A stretch of 64,000 bases of DNA from Flavobacterium potami (GCF_020026915.1 NZ_JAINUY010000002.1:124001-188000); one strand, 5' to 3'; positions 1 to 8,903 are shown, numbered from the stretch's first letter. The notes: generated from the sequence alone by a model not told the origin. Numbers and translations are program-made.

Positions 1-162
1 TCTGGAACTTCCGTAAGTTGTTCCCCATTTTAAAATATTCTGAACGACTAAATCTTGAAATTTTTTGTTTGTTGGAAGTCCCAAATAGGCAGTTCCTCCA
101 AAATACAAATATTGTTTTTGGTTGATTTCAATGATTCGATCTGGAAATTTTTCGACTATCAT
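1..162 (-). CDS. PLP-dependent aminotransferase-like enzyme, N-terminal part (partial)
   Basis: The first 54 codons of a gene that runs off the left edge of the window. The start ATG at 162-160 lies one base after the stop of the dipeptide epimerase, so the two are probably translationally coupled. The visible peptide has the pattern YLYFGGTAYLGL followed by KWGTTYGSSR. This resembles the N-terminus of class I/II fold-type I PLP enzymes of the 8-amino-7-oxononanoate synthase / 2-amino-3-ketobutyrate ligase group, where a Gly-rich N-J-L-G segment precedes a G-x-G-S-S-R motif. The catalytic lysine lies outside the window, so the substrate cannot be assigned. The neighbour suggests an amino-acid or muropeptide role, which is inference. 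Confidence 0.7.
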   Translation of the reverse strand, partial: MIVEKFPDRIIEINQKQYLYFGGTAYLGLPTNKKFQDLVVQNILKWGTTYGSSR

Positions 163-163
163 T

Positions 164-1174
164 TTAAAGCAATGTAACTCCTGTTCCGTTTAGGTTTGAA
201 TAATGAATAATACCATTTTCAATTGTTACTCCAGTTGCAATATCTTCGGCTAATAAAAGTGCACCGTCCATATCAACATAGTCTAATTGCGGAAGTAAAT
301 GCGCAATAGCAGAAATCCCGACAGTAGATTCGGTCATGCAGCCTACCATTGTTTTTAGACCTAATTTTTTCGCTTCTTCAATCATTCGTTTTCCTGGAGT
401 AAGTCCGCCACATTTTACCAGTTTCACATTCACACCATGAAAATGATTGAAACATTTTGCTACATCCTCTTCAATAATACAGCTTTCGTCTGCAATTACG
501 GGTAGTACAGAATGTTTGAAGACTTCTTTGTGGCCTTCCCAATTATCCGCTTTCATAGGCTGTTCTAGAAATTCAACGCCTAATTTTTTTAATTCGACTG
601 CATTATTTATGGTTTCTTCAACTGTCCATCCGCAATTGGCGTCAATTCTAAAAATGGCATTGGTGTGTTTTCTAAGCGCTTTTACAATGGCAATATCTTC
701 CTTAGTTCCTAATTTAATTTTATAAATAGGCCAAGGCAGTTCTTGCATTTTAAAAACCATTTTTTCAATCGTATCAATTCCGATTGTATAATCTGTCAAC
801 GGATTATGATCGGTTTTGTAGTTCCATAATTCGTATAATTTCTTGCCTTTTTTACGAGCATACAAATCATTGTAAGCCAAATCTAAAGCGCATAAAGCAA
901 ACATATCTTCTTTTAAATGTGGATGCATTTTAGACCAAAATACGTCTGGAGTTTCATCTTCCGTATTTTCGATAATAGATCTGATTTTCTCCAAATCGGC
1001 AATCATCATAGGAACCGTAATATGGTAATACGGATTTGAAGTTGCTTCTCCAAAACCAGAAAAACCATCGCTTTGCAATTCTACAATTAATGATGGCTGA
1101 ATATCAATAGATTCTCTCGAAATAGTGAAAGTGTGCTTTAGTTTGAGATTGTATTCTCTTAAAATAAGTTTCAT
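164..1174 (-). CDS. L-Ala-D/L-Glu (dipeptide) epimerase, enolase superfamily
   Basis: A muconate-lactonizing/mandelate-racemase subgroup enolase-superfamily enzyme that epimerises dipeptides, typically L-Ala-D-Glu released from peptidoglycan. At 336 residues the length is normal. The KxK base motif is at K152/K154. The metal ligands are D178 (RIDANCGW), E204 (EFLEQP) and D229 (IADES), and the opposite-face lysine is K251 or K254 (KLVKCGG). All catalytic positions are present. The cytoplasmic enzyme probably works in cell-wall peptide recycling. It is followed after one base by a PLP enzyme and preceded by an exported esterase 27 bp away, so all three may be co-transcribed. Substrate within the superfamily is inferred from overall pattern and from the common Bacteroidetes assignment. 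Confidence 0.87.
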   Translation of the reverse strand: MKLILREYNLKLKHTFTISRESIDIQPSLIVELQSDGFSGFGEATSNPYYHITVPMMIADLEKIRSIIENTEDETPDVFWSKMHPHLKEDMFALCALDLAYNDLYARKKGKKLYELWNYKTDHNPLTDYTIGIDTIEKMVFKMQELPWPIYKIKLGTKEDIAIVKALRKHTNAIFRIDANCGWTVEETINNAVELKKLGVEFLEQPMKADNWEGHKEVFKHSVLPVIADESCIIEEDVAKCFNHFHGVNVKLVKCGGLTPGKRMIEEAKKLGLKTMVGCMTESTVGISAIAHLLPQLDYVDMDGALLLAEDIATGVTIENGIIHYSNLNGTGVTLL

Positions 1175-1201
1175 TTTATTGGAGTGTTTTTTATTTTTTA
1201 G

Positions 1202-1999
1202 TTAATAGCCTAGCCATAATAGTGCTTCGACAAAATGATCGCGCCACAGTTTTTCGTTGTGTTCTCCGCCTTTTACAATTTTCATTTTATCCAAATGAAG
1301 ACAATAACAACGTTTGGTGTCTAATAAACGTTTCATTTTGGTTAAATCGTTTACCATATCGTCACTTTCTTTATCGCCACACAAAAAATAGATTTTGGTC
1401 TTGATTTTAGACTGTTTTTCTGTAAAAGTATAAATGTCATTAGAAAACCAAAAAGAAGGCGAGAATACACCTGCTTTTCCAAATACTTCAGGATATTTTA
1501 AAGCGCCATAATACGAAACCAATCCACCAAGCGAACTTCCAAATAAAATGGTGTTTTTAGCTTTTGTTTTGGTTCTGTAATTTTTGTCGATATGTGGTTT
1601 TAGCGTTTTTACAATAAATTCTAAATAATTATCGGCATTTCCGCCGCCGTATTTTTCGTTTTTGAAAGGAGTCAATTCATCAATACGTTTATCGTTTCCA
1701 TGTTCAATTCCTACTACAATTACGGGTGCTTTTAAGCTGTCTAATTTTTCGTCGACATTCCATTCGCCAGAATAAGAAGTTTTGGCATCAAACAGATTTT
1801 GAGCATCATGCATGTAAATAACACTATATCTTTTTTGAATGTCTTTGGAATAATTTTCAGGAAGATAAACCCAGATTTTCTTAGTGATATTCAGTTGAGG
1901 GGCTTCAATTGTAAAAGTAGATATATTTTTGGAAGCTGTACTTTGTGCTTTTCCAATAGAAGAAAGTAATATAAGAAAAGCTAATAAAATCCTCGTCAT
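1202..1999 (-). CDS. exported alpha/beta-hydrolase, esterase D / Fes-type
   Basis: A secreted serine esterase of the putative-esterase family (PF00756 type: feruloyl esterases, enterochelin esterase, S-formylglutathione hydrolase). A signal peptide ends at KAQS, about residue 20. The nucleophile elbow is GSSLGG with S156. IYMHDAQNLF near residue 61 is the usual family strand-turn, and GGEHNEKLW near the C-terminus supplies the catalytic His. The 265 residues make a single domain. It may hydrolyse siderophore or acyl-carbohydrate esters in the periplasm; the sequence does not decide which. It diverges from the TerB-like gene, with 57 bp between the starts. Confidence 0.8.
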   Translation of the reverse strand: MTRILLAFLILLSSIGKAQSTASKNISTFTIEAPQLNITKKIWVYLPENYSKDIQKRYSVIYMHDAQNLFDAKTSYSGEWNVDEKLDSLKAPVIVVGIEHGNDKRIDELTPFKNEKYGGGNADNYLEFIVKTLKPHIDKNYRTKTKAKNTILFGSSLGGLVSYYGALKYPEVFGKAGVFSPSFWFSNDIYTFTEKQSKIKTKIYFLCGDKESDDMVNDLTKMKRLLDTKRCYCLHLDKMKIVKGGEHNEKLWRDHFVEALLWLGY

Positions 2000-2056
2000 C
2001 GTCCGTATTTTGTATTTATATTTAAAAGCAATATTTTAGCTAAAAATAATAAATTG

Positions 2057-2458
2057 ATGAATACGGAAGCAGAAAAAAGAAGTTTACTTTTAGAAATGAT
2101 TATGTTCGCCACCGTAGATGGACATTTGCACAAACGTGAACTGCATTTTCTAAAATTGGTCGCTTTGGAGTTGAGTATTAGTGAAGAAGAATTTCAGGAT
2201 TTATTTCATCAGGAAACAAAACCTATTCCAATAAAATCAGAAATGCAGCGCATCAATCAGTTTTACAGATTGGCTTTACTGATGCATTGCGACGGGGTTT
2301 TGCATGAAAGAGAATTCAAAGCCATTCAACAGATTGCTTTAGAAATGGGATTGAATCTTTCTGCTGTAAAACGTGTTTTAGAAATGATGAAGAAAACACC
2401 GAATACAGTAATCAATCCAATTGTATTAATGGAAATTTTTCAGGAACAGCACAATTAA
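2057..2458 (+). CDS. TerB-like protein
   Basis: A small cytoplasmic helical protein of 133 residues with two copies of the TerB-type signature: an acidic D-G helix start followed by E-x-x-x-L/I. The copies are VDGHLHKREL near residue 20 and CDGVLHEREF near residue 76. TerB-like domains were named from tellurite-resistance operons and probably bind metal, but no ter genes lie nearby, so no resistance role is claimed. A TTG codon lies just before the ATG at 2057; ATG is preferred. The stop overlaps, on the opposite strand, the stop of a duplicated uvrB fragment. Confidence 0.72.
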   Translation: MNTEAEKRSLLLEMIMFATVDGHLHKRELHFLKLVALELSISEEEFQDLFHQETKPIPIKSEMQRINQFYRLALLMHCDGVLHEREFKAIQQIALEMGLNLSAVKRVLEMMKKTPNTVINPIVLMEIFQEQHN

Positions 2459-2526
2459 ACCAGATGTTCCTGTAGTTTTTTAATTTCATCATGAAGTTTG
2501 GCGGCTTGTAGGAAGTCTAACTCTTT
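2455..2526 (-). pseudogene. duplicated 3' end of uvrB (UVR motif remnant)
   Basis: Read on the minus strand this segment encodes KELDFLQAAKLHDEIKKLQE followed by HLV and a stop, almost the last 24 codons of UvrB. By eye 55 of 62 bases match the true uvrB 3' end (2465-2526 against 3870-3931). Six of the seven differences are synonymous; the exception gives His for Arg. No start or upstream uvrB sequence precedes it. Instead, the neighbouring gene reads into it in another frame and stops there. It is a displaced or foreign copy of the uvrB end rather than a gene. Confidence 0.85.
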
Positions 2527-3746
2527 TTGATTGACATTTTTATTCCAATGCCTGTTTGTAAATCCGGTGCATTATCTAGATTTAAATCTTCCCGAAGATA
2601 CACAAAATAAGAAAAACGCTTTGTAGAATAAGTACAAATTGCACTCCATCCTTCTAAATCTTCGTATAGATGAGAAATGGTTTTCTGCCAGTGCGTATTT
2701 ATCCTTTGTCCTGTTAAAACAATATAATCCATATCTTTTTTCTTGTTGTACGAATTCTGGAAATTATAATTGATACCGTATGAAATGCGATTACTGTTTT
2801 TGAGTTTGACTTTGTAATTAATGAGTCCTTCAAAGCTGCATAAGAAATCTTGATTACTGAGGTTTACGCCATCTCCATATTCAAAAATATGCTGACGCAA
2901 AATTCCGGCACTTAACCCAAAGCTTAAAATGTTTTTATCCTTAATTATCATTTTCTTCAAGACAGAAGAAGAAACTCCAAAATCTGATGCAGGATTATAT
3001 TTTGAAGTATTAATTCCTAATTGAGCGCCGAAATTCAAGTAAATATGATGTTTTTCATTCATCTCTAATTTAGGATAATACGTGTAGTTTATATCAAGTC
3101 CAGAAATTAGAAAATCGTTGTTTTCCATTTTTAAGACCTCATTATTTTTGTCTTTATAAGTTATTCCTGCTTTGTTTATGCCATAGTGATATCTTGAAAA
3201 AGGATCTTTTCCGCCAGCAATATTGCGATGAAACCATTCGATAGATTCATCTGAAGTAAAAATAGAATATGGATATTTGCCGCGATCAAGCGAATTAGCT
3301 CTAAGGCTAAAATTCAATTCGTGGTTTACTGTAACTGGTAAAGTAAAATTAAAACGATACGATCGAATAACGCCATCAGCTTCAAACTCTTTGATTTTTG
3401 ATGGCACTTTATCTAAATCGAATGAAAATTCGCGGGTATGCCAAGGCTGATTTTTAGATATTTCGCGATCATTAGAATCGGTCAGTTCGTATGATTTTAC
3501 ATAAGGAAGCACGACGTTTCCACTTGAAACTTCAAATGAAAAAGAATATTCATCGGTTGAGCGAACGTTAAAATTATGGTTTAATCTTGAAATAAATATA
3601 CCAAATGGATGAGTTGAAATCGTAGTAGGTTTTATAACATCAGATGAACTTTCTAATTCTTCATTCCAAAAATCGCTTTTATTTGATTGTGCTGTTGATA
3701 AGTCGTTAAAAATTAAAAAAACAAAAAAGAGTAAATAATATTTCAT
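2517..3746 (-). CDS. putative outer-membrane beta-barrel protein, unknown function
   Basis: A 409-residue exported protein with a signal peptide ending near residue 20 (LSTAQS). The rest is rich in alternating aromatic/polar strands, for example SYGINYNF and FSYFVYLRE, and the protein ends in a strand-like segment, typical of an outer-membrane barrel. It may resemble DUF3187-type proteins, but only weakly. Its stop codon lies inside the duplicated uvrB fragment, and the whole gene sits between that fragment and uvrB. It therefore appears to be an insertion at the uvrB 3' end. The last residues (KMSIKKS) are created by the junction. Function not recognised. Confidence 0.7.
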   Translation of the reverse strand: MKYYLLFFVFLIFNDLSTAQSNKSDFWNEELESSSDVIKPTTISTHPFGIFISRLNHNFNVRSTDEYSFSFEVSSGNVVLPYVKSYELTDSNDREISKNQPWHTREFSFDLDKVPSKIKEFEADGVIRSYRFNFTLPVTVNHELNFSLRANSLDRGKYPYSIFTSDESIEWFHRNIAGGKDPFSRYHYGINKAGITYKDKNNEVLKMENNDFLISGLDINYTYYPKLEMNEKHHIYLNFGAQLGINTSKYNPASDFGVSSSVLKKMIIKDKNILSFGLSAGILRQHIFEYGDGVNLSNQDFLCSFEGLINYKVKLKNSNRISYGINYNFQNSYNKKKDMDYIVLTGQRINTHWQKTISHLYEDLEGWSAICTYSTKRFSYFVYLREDLNLDNAPDLQTGIGIKMSIKKS

Positions 3747-3859
3747 TACTGGATTTAAAAATTTTGATAAATCTAATGAATTTTAAAAAGATTAGATTGG
3801 TTAATTTTTAAAAAATGAATTTACTTTGTCATTGTTCTAATTGTTTTACAGTAAGGTTT

Positions 3860-5851
3860 TTAAGCCAACTGTTCCTGTAGTTTTTTAATTTCATCACGAA
3901 GTTTAGCAGCTTGCAAGAAATCTAATTCTTTAGCTGCTTTTTCCATAGTTTTACGTTTTTCACGAATCATTTTCTCTAATTCTGTTTTAGACATATAAGC
4001 CGTTTCAGGCTCTGCTGCAACAGGAATTGGATGCCCTAATTCATATTCAACTAATGGATTTTTTGTAAACGCACTTTCAATTTTCTTGTTTAATGGTTGC
4101 GGAACGATATTATTCTCGACATTATAATTGATTTGTTTGGTTCTTCTGTAATTGGTTTCGTCTATCGTTTTCTGCATACTTTCGGTAATTTTGTCAGCAT
4201 ACATAATAGCTTTTCCGTTAACATTTCTAGCCGCACGACCAATGGTTTGCGTTAAAGATTTTCTGTTACGAAGAAATCCTTCTTTGTCTGCATCTAAAAT
4301 GGCAACAAGAGAAACCTCGGGTAGATCTAGACCTTCACGAAGTAAGTTTACTCCAATTAAAACATCAAAAATACCTTTACGTAAATCCTGCATGATTTCG
4401 ATACGCTCTAAAGTATCCACTTCAGAATGGATATAACGGCAACGAATATTCACTTTTGTTAGATATTTAGCCAATTCTTCTGCCATTCTTTTGGTCAAAG
4501 TAGTTACTAAAACTCTTTCATCCAATTCGCAACGAACTTGAATTTCTTCAATTAAATCATCAATCTGATTTAAACTTGGGCGTACTTCAATTGTTGGGTC
4601 CAATAATCCGGTTGGACGAATAATTTGTTCTACGTAAATTCCGTCCGATTTTTGCAATTCGTAATCTGCCGGAGTTGCAGAAACATAAACAACCTGATTT
4701 TGCAAAGCTTCAAACTCTTCAAATTTTAAAGGCCGATTGTCCATAGCAGCTGGCAAACGAAAACCATATTCTACCAGATTTTCTTTTCGGCTTCGGTCGC
4801 CTCCGTACATAGCATGAACTTGCGAAACGGTTACGTGACTTTCATCAACCACCATTAAATAATCGCTAGGGAAATAATCCAAGAGACAGAAAGGTCTTGT
4901 TCCAGCTTCTCGTCCGTCTAAATATCTTGAGTAATTTTCAATTCCAGAGCAATAACCTAACTCACGAATCATTTCTAAATCGAAATTGGTTCTTTCTTCC
5001 AAACGCTTGGCTTCGAGATGTTTTCCTATTTCTTTAAAATAATCGACTTGTTTAACCAAATCCTGTTGAATCTGCCAAATAGCACCTTGTAAAACTTCTG
5101 GAGAAGTTACAAACATATTAGCCGGATAAATAGTCAGTCTTTTGAATTTTTCTATTACTTGAGAAGTCTTGGCGTCAAATGACTCGATTTCTTCGATTTC
5201 ATCTCCAAAAAAGTGAATTCTATAAGCATCGTCTGCATAACTTGGATATACTTCCACCGTATCTCCTTTAATCCTAAAAGTTCCAGGATTAAAATCGGCT
5301 TCGGTTCTGGCATACAAACTCTGAACCAAACTGTGTAACAATTTAGTTCTCGAAATAACCTGATCTCTTGTAATTTCAATTACGTTTTTCTGAAACTCGA
5401 CTGGGTTTCCAATACCATACAAACAAGAAACAGAAGCTACAACCAAAACATCACGACGTCCAGAAAGGAGTGAAGAAGTAGTGCTTAAACGCATTTTTTC
5501 CAGTTCTTCATTGATAGATAAATCTTTTTCAATGAAAACTCCTGTAACGGGCATAAAAGCTTCCGGCTGATAATAATCGTAGTACGAAACAAAATATTCA
5601 ACAGCATTATTTGGAAAGAATTGCTTGAATTCTGAATACAATTGCGCTGCCAAGGTTTTATTGTGGGCCAAAACCAAAGTTGGTCTTTGTACTTCCTGAA
5701 TTACATTGGCAACGGTGAATGTTTTTCCGGAACCTGTAACTCCCAATAAAGTTTGATATTTATCTCCGTCGACTATACCTTGCGCCAATTTTTGTATGGC
5801 TTGCGGTTGATCTCCTTTTGGACTATATTCTGAAGAAACTTGAAATTTCAT
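3860..5851 (-). CDS. uvrB: excinuclease ABC subunit B
   Basis: The damage-verifying helicase-like subunit of nucleotide excision repair, working with UvrA and UvrC. The start is set at MKFQVSSEYSPKGDQ (5851), giving 663 residues, the family length. A longer frame upstream reads through an intergenic repeat and is unlikely. Walker A is GVTGSGKT at residues 37-44. The beta-hairpin that clamps DNA begins near YYDYYQPEAF (about 90-99). The DEAD-like box is DESH, and helicase motif VI is QTIGRAAR. A C-terminal UVR domain (about 625-663) contacts UvrC. A second copy of the UVR-coding end lies about 1.4 kb downstream. Confidence 0.97.
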   Translation of the reverse strand: MKFQVSSEYSPKGDQPQAIQKLAQGIVDGDKYQTLLGVTGSGKTFTVANVIQEVQRPTLVLAHNKTLAAQLYSEFKQFFPNNAVEYFVSYYDYYQPEAFMPVTGVFIEKDLSINEELEKMRLSTTSSLLSGRRDVLVVASVSCLYGIGNPVEFQKNVIEITRDQVISRTKLLHSLVQSLYARTEADFNPGTFRIKGDTVEVYPSYADDAYRIHFFGDEIEEIESFDAKTSQVIEKFKRLTIYPANMFVTSPEVLQGAIWQIQQDLVKQVDYFKEIGKHLEAKRLEERTNFDLEMIRELGYCSGIENYSRYLDGREAGTRPFCLLDYFPSDYLMVVDESHVTVSQVHAMYGGDRSRKENLVEYGFRLPAAMDNRPLKFEEFEALQNQVVYVSATPADYELQKSDGIYVEQIIRPTGLLDPTIEVRPSLNQIDDLIEEIQVRCELDERVLVTTLTKRMAEELAKYLTKVNIRCRYIHSEVDTLERIEIMQDLRKGIFDVLIGVNLLREGLDLPEVSLVAILDADKEGFLRNRKSLTQTIGRAARNVNGKAIMYADKITESMQKTIDETNYRRTKQINYNVENNIVPQPLNKKIESAFTKNPLVEYELGHPIPVAAEPETAYMSKTELEKMIREKRKTMEKAAKELDFLQAAKLRDEIKKLQEQLA

Positions 5852-5920
5852 TTTTGTATACTGAAAATTTGGTTTTGTAAAGATACGAAGTTTGAATCTA
5901 AATGAGCGTTGTAAAAGTTT

Positions 5921-5999
5921 GCCACTAATTACACGAATTGCACGAATTTTAGCTACTCTGTGAGATACACGGCAATTCGAATTTGTGAAAATTCGTGGC
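5921..5999. repeat. CACGAATT-word palindromic intergenic repeat, copy 1
   Basis: The left arm begins GCCACTAATTACACGAATTG and the right arm ends AAAATTCGTGGC. The arms are built from CACGAATT words and their reverse complements. It lies between uvrB and the 6008 gene. A second copy with the same words is at 63309-63389. Confidence 0.8.
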
Positions 6000-6007
6000 A
6001 AAAAAAA

Positions 6008-6946
6008 TTAATCTAAAAAATTAATAATCGCATCGTTTACCACTTTAGGTTGATCGATTGTTAGAAAATGTCCTGCATCTTTTATCATTTTTGTTTTGCT
6101 GTTGACCAAAAATTTCTGTGCTCTTTCTAAACTTTCCTCCGAATTGATGACGTCTTTATCACCAATTAAAACCAAAACAGGATTTTTAATGGATTCCAGA
6201 TCTTTATTGGAAAAAGGATGCATTTTCAGCATACTCGAATTAGATTTCGCATATTTATTAGCCAAATAAAATTGTCTTTTATAAATACGGCTTATGTTTT
6301 CTGGATGAGTTGAAAATGTATTTAACGTTTTTCCGAACTTCTTTTCGCTTGGAAAAAGTTTCAGCATTATAGCAGAAGTCGTTTTTCCAACCTGATCAAT
6401 AAATTTAAAGGTTTGAGCCGGACTTAACAAAACGATTTTATCTATAGAATTAGTTTTTTGAGTGGCTAATAATGTTGCAATCCAGCCACCTCGAGAAGCT
6501 GCAACAATGTCAAATTTCTTTAATTTGTAATAATTGAAAACCTCATTGTAAAAAACAGCGATTTCTTCTGTAGAAAGTGCTTTTGAAGTTAAATTCGATT
6601 TATTAGGCTCCATAATAAAATCGATGGCATAAATGCGATGATTTTTGGCCATAACTTTTATATTCGGGTACCACATGGTCGAACTGGCATCCATTCCGTG
6701 GAGTAAAACCAAGGCTTTTGCATTTTTTGGACCAGCGATAACCACATGCGCGGTTCCAAAACTGGTTTTTACATCTTCTTCGGTATACGGAATGTTCCAA
6801 AGTTTTAAAGCTTTGTCGTAGGCAGCTTGGTATTTTAGTTCTTCACTTTTGGTTTTAAAAACATAATCTTCAAATTTTTCTTTTTTTGAAGCGCAACCTG
6901 TTAACAGGAATAAGGTAATTATGATTCGGGAATACTGTTTTAACAT
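6008..6946 (-). CDS. alpha/beta-hydrolase lipoprotein
   Basis: A 312-residue lipoprotein: the signal sequence ends in the lipobox LLTGC with lipidated Cys18. The hydrolase core carries LLHGMDASS (oxyanion strand near residue 81), a nucleophile elbow AASRGG with S151, an acid in LIGDKD and a catalytic His in DAGHFL. The elbow is A-x-S-x-G rather than the common G-x-S-x-G, as seen in some lipases and C-C hydrolases. It is probably anchored to the inner or outer membrane facing the periplasm. The gene ends directly beside the repeat upstream of uvrB. Substrate unknown. Confidence 0.8.
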   Translation of the reverse strand: MLKQYSRIIITLFLLTGCASKKEKFEDYVFKTKSEELKYQAAYDKALKLWNIPYTEEDVKTSFGTAHVVIAGPKNAKALVLLHGMDASSTMWYPNIKVMAKNHRIYAIDFIMEPNKSNLTSKALSTEEIAVFYNEVFNYYKLKKFDIVAASRGGWIATLLATQKTNSIDKIVLLSPAQTFKFIDQVGKTTSAIMLKLFPSEKKFGKTLNTFSTHPENISRIYKRQFYLANKYAKSNSSMLKMHPFSNKDLESIKNPVLVLIGDKDVINSEESLERAQKFLVNSKTKMIKDAGHFLTIDQPKVVNDAIINFLD

Positions 6947-7030
6947 AGTAATAAATTCGATTTTGAACTTAAAGTTACGAGTATCGCAAGCGGAAAGTGT
7001 ATCAGAATTTTATTTTAAAATATCATAATT

Positions 7031-7267
7031 TTAAGATTTGTCTTTTTTGACAGTCAAATAATAAATCTGCACAAAAGCTAAAATCGCATTCGGAATAATT
7101 ACAGGCCAGAGCCATTGACTAAAATCTCGGTAATCATTTAAAAAAATCCCATAAATAACGAAACAAATACATCCGAACATATTAATCAATCGGATTGTTT
7201 GCAGGTTTTTTAGCAGGAAACCACCAACAATAAAAACAGATGCGAGATAACCAATGTATTCTGCCAT
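7031..7267 (-). CDS. small inner-membrane protein, YgjV-like
   Basis: A protein of 78 residues with about three hydrophobic segments (near 4-20, 27-45 and 50-70). The pattern GGFLLKNLQTIRLINMFGC followed by a second helix resembles the small YgjV-type inner-membrane family and short flavobacterial relatives. No catalytic residues are evident and function is unknown. It is transcribed alone, with 84 bp to the next gene. Confidence 0.65.
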   Translation of the reverse strand: MAEYIGYLASVFIVGGFLLKNLQTIRLINMFGCICFVIYGIFLNDYRDFSQWLWPVIIPNAILAFVQIYYLTVKKDKS

Positions 7268-7361
7268 AGCTTTGATATTTAATAAGTTGTATTAAATGTA
7301 GCAAAAGCAAATTATAAAATCAAGGTTTTGGTTTGGAAAACATAGATTTGGGGTAGCTTTA

Positions 7362-7661
7362 TTATAGTTTTTTAGGATTTCGACTTGTATGTCGAATTCT
7401 TAGAATATGAATTTCTGAAGTTATTTTATATGAAATTCGATATTTATAGATTTCAAAGGCTCGATAATTTTTATCGTTTGGAATTTTCATTTCATCTAAT
7501 TCGTAAATTTCCCAATTCGTCCGCAAGATTGTAACTGAACTATAAATTGCATCAATTATTTTATTTGAAATGTTTTTACTTTTAGATTCTTCAAATGTAT
7601 GAAGATAAATTTTTTCAAGTTGTTTTTGAGCGGACTTTGACCATATTATTTCTTTTTCCAT
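7362..7661 (-). CDS. ParE/RelE-family toxin
   Basis: A 99-residue basic protein of the ParE/RelE superfamily. It shows the N-terminal WSKSAQKQLEKIY helix, a central YRAFEIYKYRISYKI strand pair and the C-terminal HILRIRHTSRNPKKL strand with basic residues. RelE members cleave mRNA on the ribosome, whereas ParE members poison gyrase; this sequence alone does not decide which. The gene overlaps the antitoxin by 16 bp, with the antitoxin first, the standard type II order that couples their translation. Confidence 0.83.
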   Translation of the reverse strand: MEKEIIWSKSAQKQLEKIYLHTFEESKSKNISNKIIDAIYSSVTILRTNWEIYELDEMKIPNDKNYRAFEIYKYRISYKITSEIHILRIRHTSRNPKKL

Positions 7662-7876
7662 TGCTCAATTTTGTCTTTTATTTCATTATGAGAATAAAAG
7701 TTACCATCTCGGATATCTTCTTCTGCTACTTTTAGATCATTATTGTATTCTTCTGAATAGTTTTTAGGAGAAGGTTTTCTGCTGTCTAAAATTGTTTTTA
7801 ACGCGGATAAAAAAGTATCATCATCAATTTTTTCGATTTCAGAAATCAAAATATTTTTAAGTTGAAGAGTGTTCAT
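7646..7876 (-). CDS. type II antitoxin partner
   Basis: A 76-residue acidic/basic protein immediately upstream of the ParE/RelE-like toxin and overlapping it by 16 bp. The N-terminal helix pair (MNTLQLKNILISEIEKIDD) resembles short flavobacterial antitoxins that dimerise through this region. The C-terminal part (KVAEEDIRDGNFYSHNEI) matches the segment that wraps around ParE toxins. No clear DNA-binding fold is visible, so autoregulation may differ from classical RelB/ParD. The assignment rests mostly on position and size. Confidence 0.78.
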   Translation of the reverse strand: MNTLQLKNILISEIEKIDDDTFLSALKTILDSRKPSPKNYSEEYNNDLKVAEEDIRDGNFYSHNEIKDKIEQWKKK

Positions 7877-7934
7877 AATACTATAATTTAATCGAAGTTA
7901 CGAAACAAAATTTAATATTGAGACTTAAGAAATC

Positions 7935-8885
7935 TTAAAATTTCCAAGATTTTTGTTGAACATCACTTAAAAAACTCCAAGCCACAATACGACTGTTTTT
8001 CTGACCTTGCGCCATTTCGATTGTTTTTACAGAAACAGCATTTACTTTCTTCAACGTTTTGTAAATCGATGGGAGATTATCTTTTTTAGAAACTAAAGTG
8101 GTAAACCATAAAACCTGCGAAGCGTATTTTGCACTTTCGTAAATCATTTGGGTGATGAATCCGATTTCGCCACCATTGCACCATAATTCGGCATTTTGAC
8201 CTCCGAAATTTAAAACCGGATTTGTATTTCTTTTTTCTTTCGGATTTAAATTAGAAACTTTTCGAGAAGCACTTTTGTTCGCTTCTTCTGCAGAGGCATG
8301 AAAAGGAGGGTTGCACATTGTGAAAGTGAAGCGGTCTTCTGGTGTAATAATATTTTTAAAAATAAATCGAGATTCTGTCTGTTGTTGTAAACTTATTGCA
8401 TCGATTAATTTTGGATTGGCCTCAATGATTTTACTGCAATTTTCGATTGCTTTTTTGTCAATATCGGTTGCAACAAAACTCCAATTGTAAATGGAATTTC
8501 CTAATATCGGATAAATTAAATTTGCGCCCGTTCCGATATCCAAACCTAAAATATTTGAATTGTCTGGAATTTGATTGTTATTGCTTTCTGCTAATAAATC
8601 GGCGATGTAGTGAATGTAATCGGCACGCCCCGGAATTGGCGGACAAAGATAATTTTTAGGAATATCCCAGTTTTGAATATCATAATACGTTTGCAGTAAA
8701 GCGTTGTTTAAAGTTTTAACCGCACTTGGATTACTGAAATCAATCGTTTCGATTCCGTGTTTATTGATGGAAATAAAAGTTTTTAATTCAGGACAATTTG
8801 AAATTAGTTTTTCAAAATCGTATCTCGTTCGATGAAGATTTCTTGGGTGTAAAATGTTTTTTTTAGAATTGTCGTTTGCTTTCAT
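7935..8885 (-). CDS. rlmF: 23S rRNA (adenine(1618)-N6)-methyltransferase
   Basis: An SAM-dependent N6-adenine methyltransferase that modifies A1618 of 23S rRNA. At 316 residues it starts MKANDNSKKNILHPRNLHR, typical of RlmF (HPRN..H...YD). The SAM-binding motif is LGLDIGTGANLIYP (about 119-132), and the catalytic N-P-P-F motif is CNPPFHASAEEA near residue 190. All motifs are intact. A TATCTTTG -7-like box on the minus strand lies about 20 bp upstream of the start. Confidence 0.93.
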   Translation of the reverse strand: MKANDNSKKNILHPRNLHRTRYDFEKLISNCPELKTFISINKHGIETIDFSNPSAVKTLNNALLQTYYDIQNWDIPKNYLCPPIPGRADYIHYIADLLAESNNNQIPDNSNILGLDIGTGANLIYPILGNSIYNWSFVATDIDKKAIENCSKIIEANPKLIDAISLQQQTESRFIFKNIITPEDRFTFTMCNPPFHASAEEANKSASRKVSNLNPKEKRNTNPVLNFGGQNAELWCNGGEIGFITQMIYESAKYASQVLWFTTLVSKKDNLPSIYKTLKKVNAVSVKTIEMAQGQKNSRIVAWSFLSDVQQKSWKF

Positions 8886-8903
8886 TTTCTTTTATTTCGA
8901 ATG

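Noticed and set aside
447..725. 92-codon plus-strand frame inside the dipeptide epimerase
   Set aside because: Entirely antisense to a gene with all catalytic motifs.
5852..6001. 50-codon N-terminal extension of UvrB
   Set aside because: It reads through an intergenic palindromic repeat and precedes the conserved MKFQVSSEYSP start.
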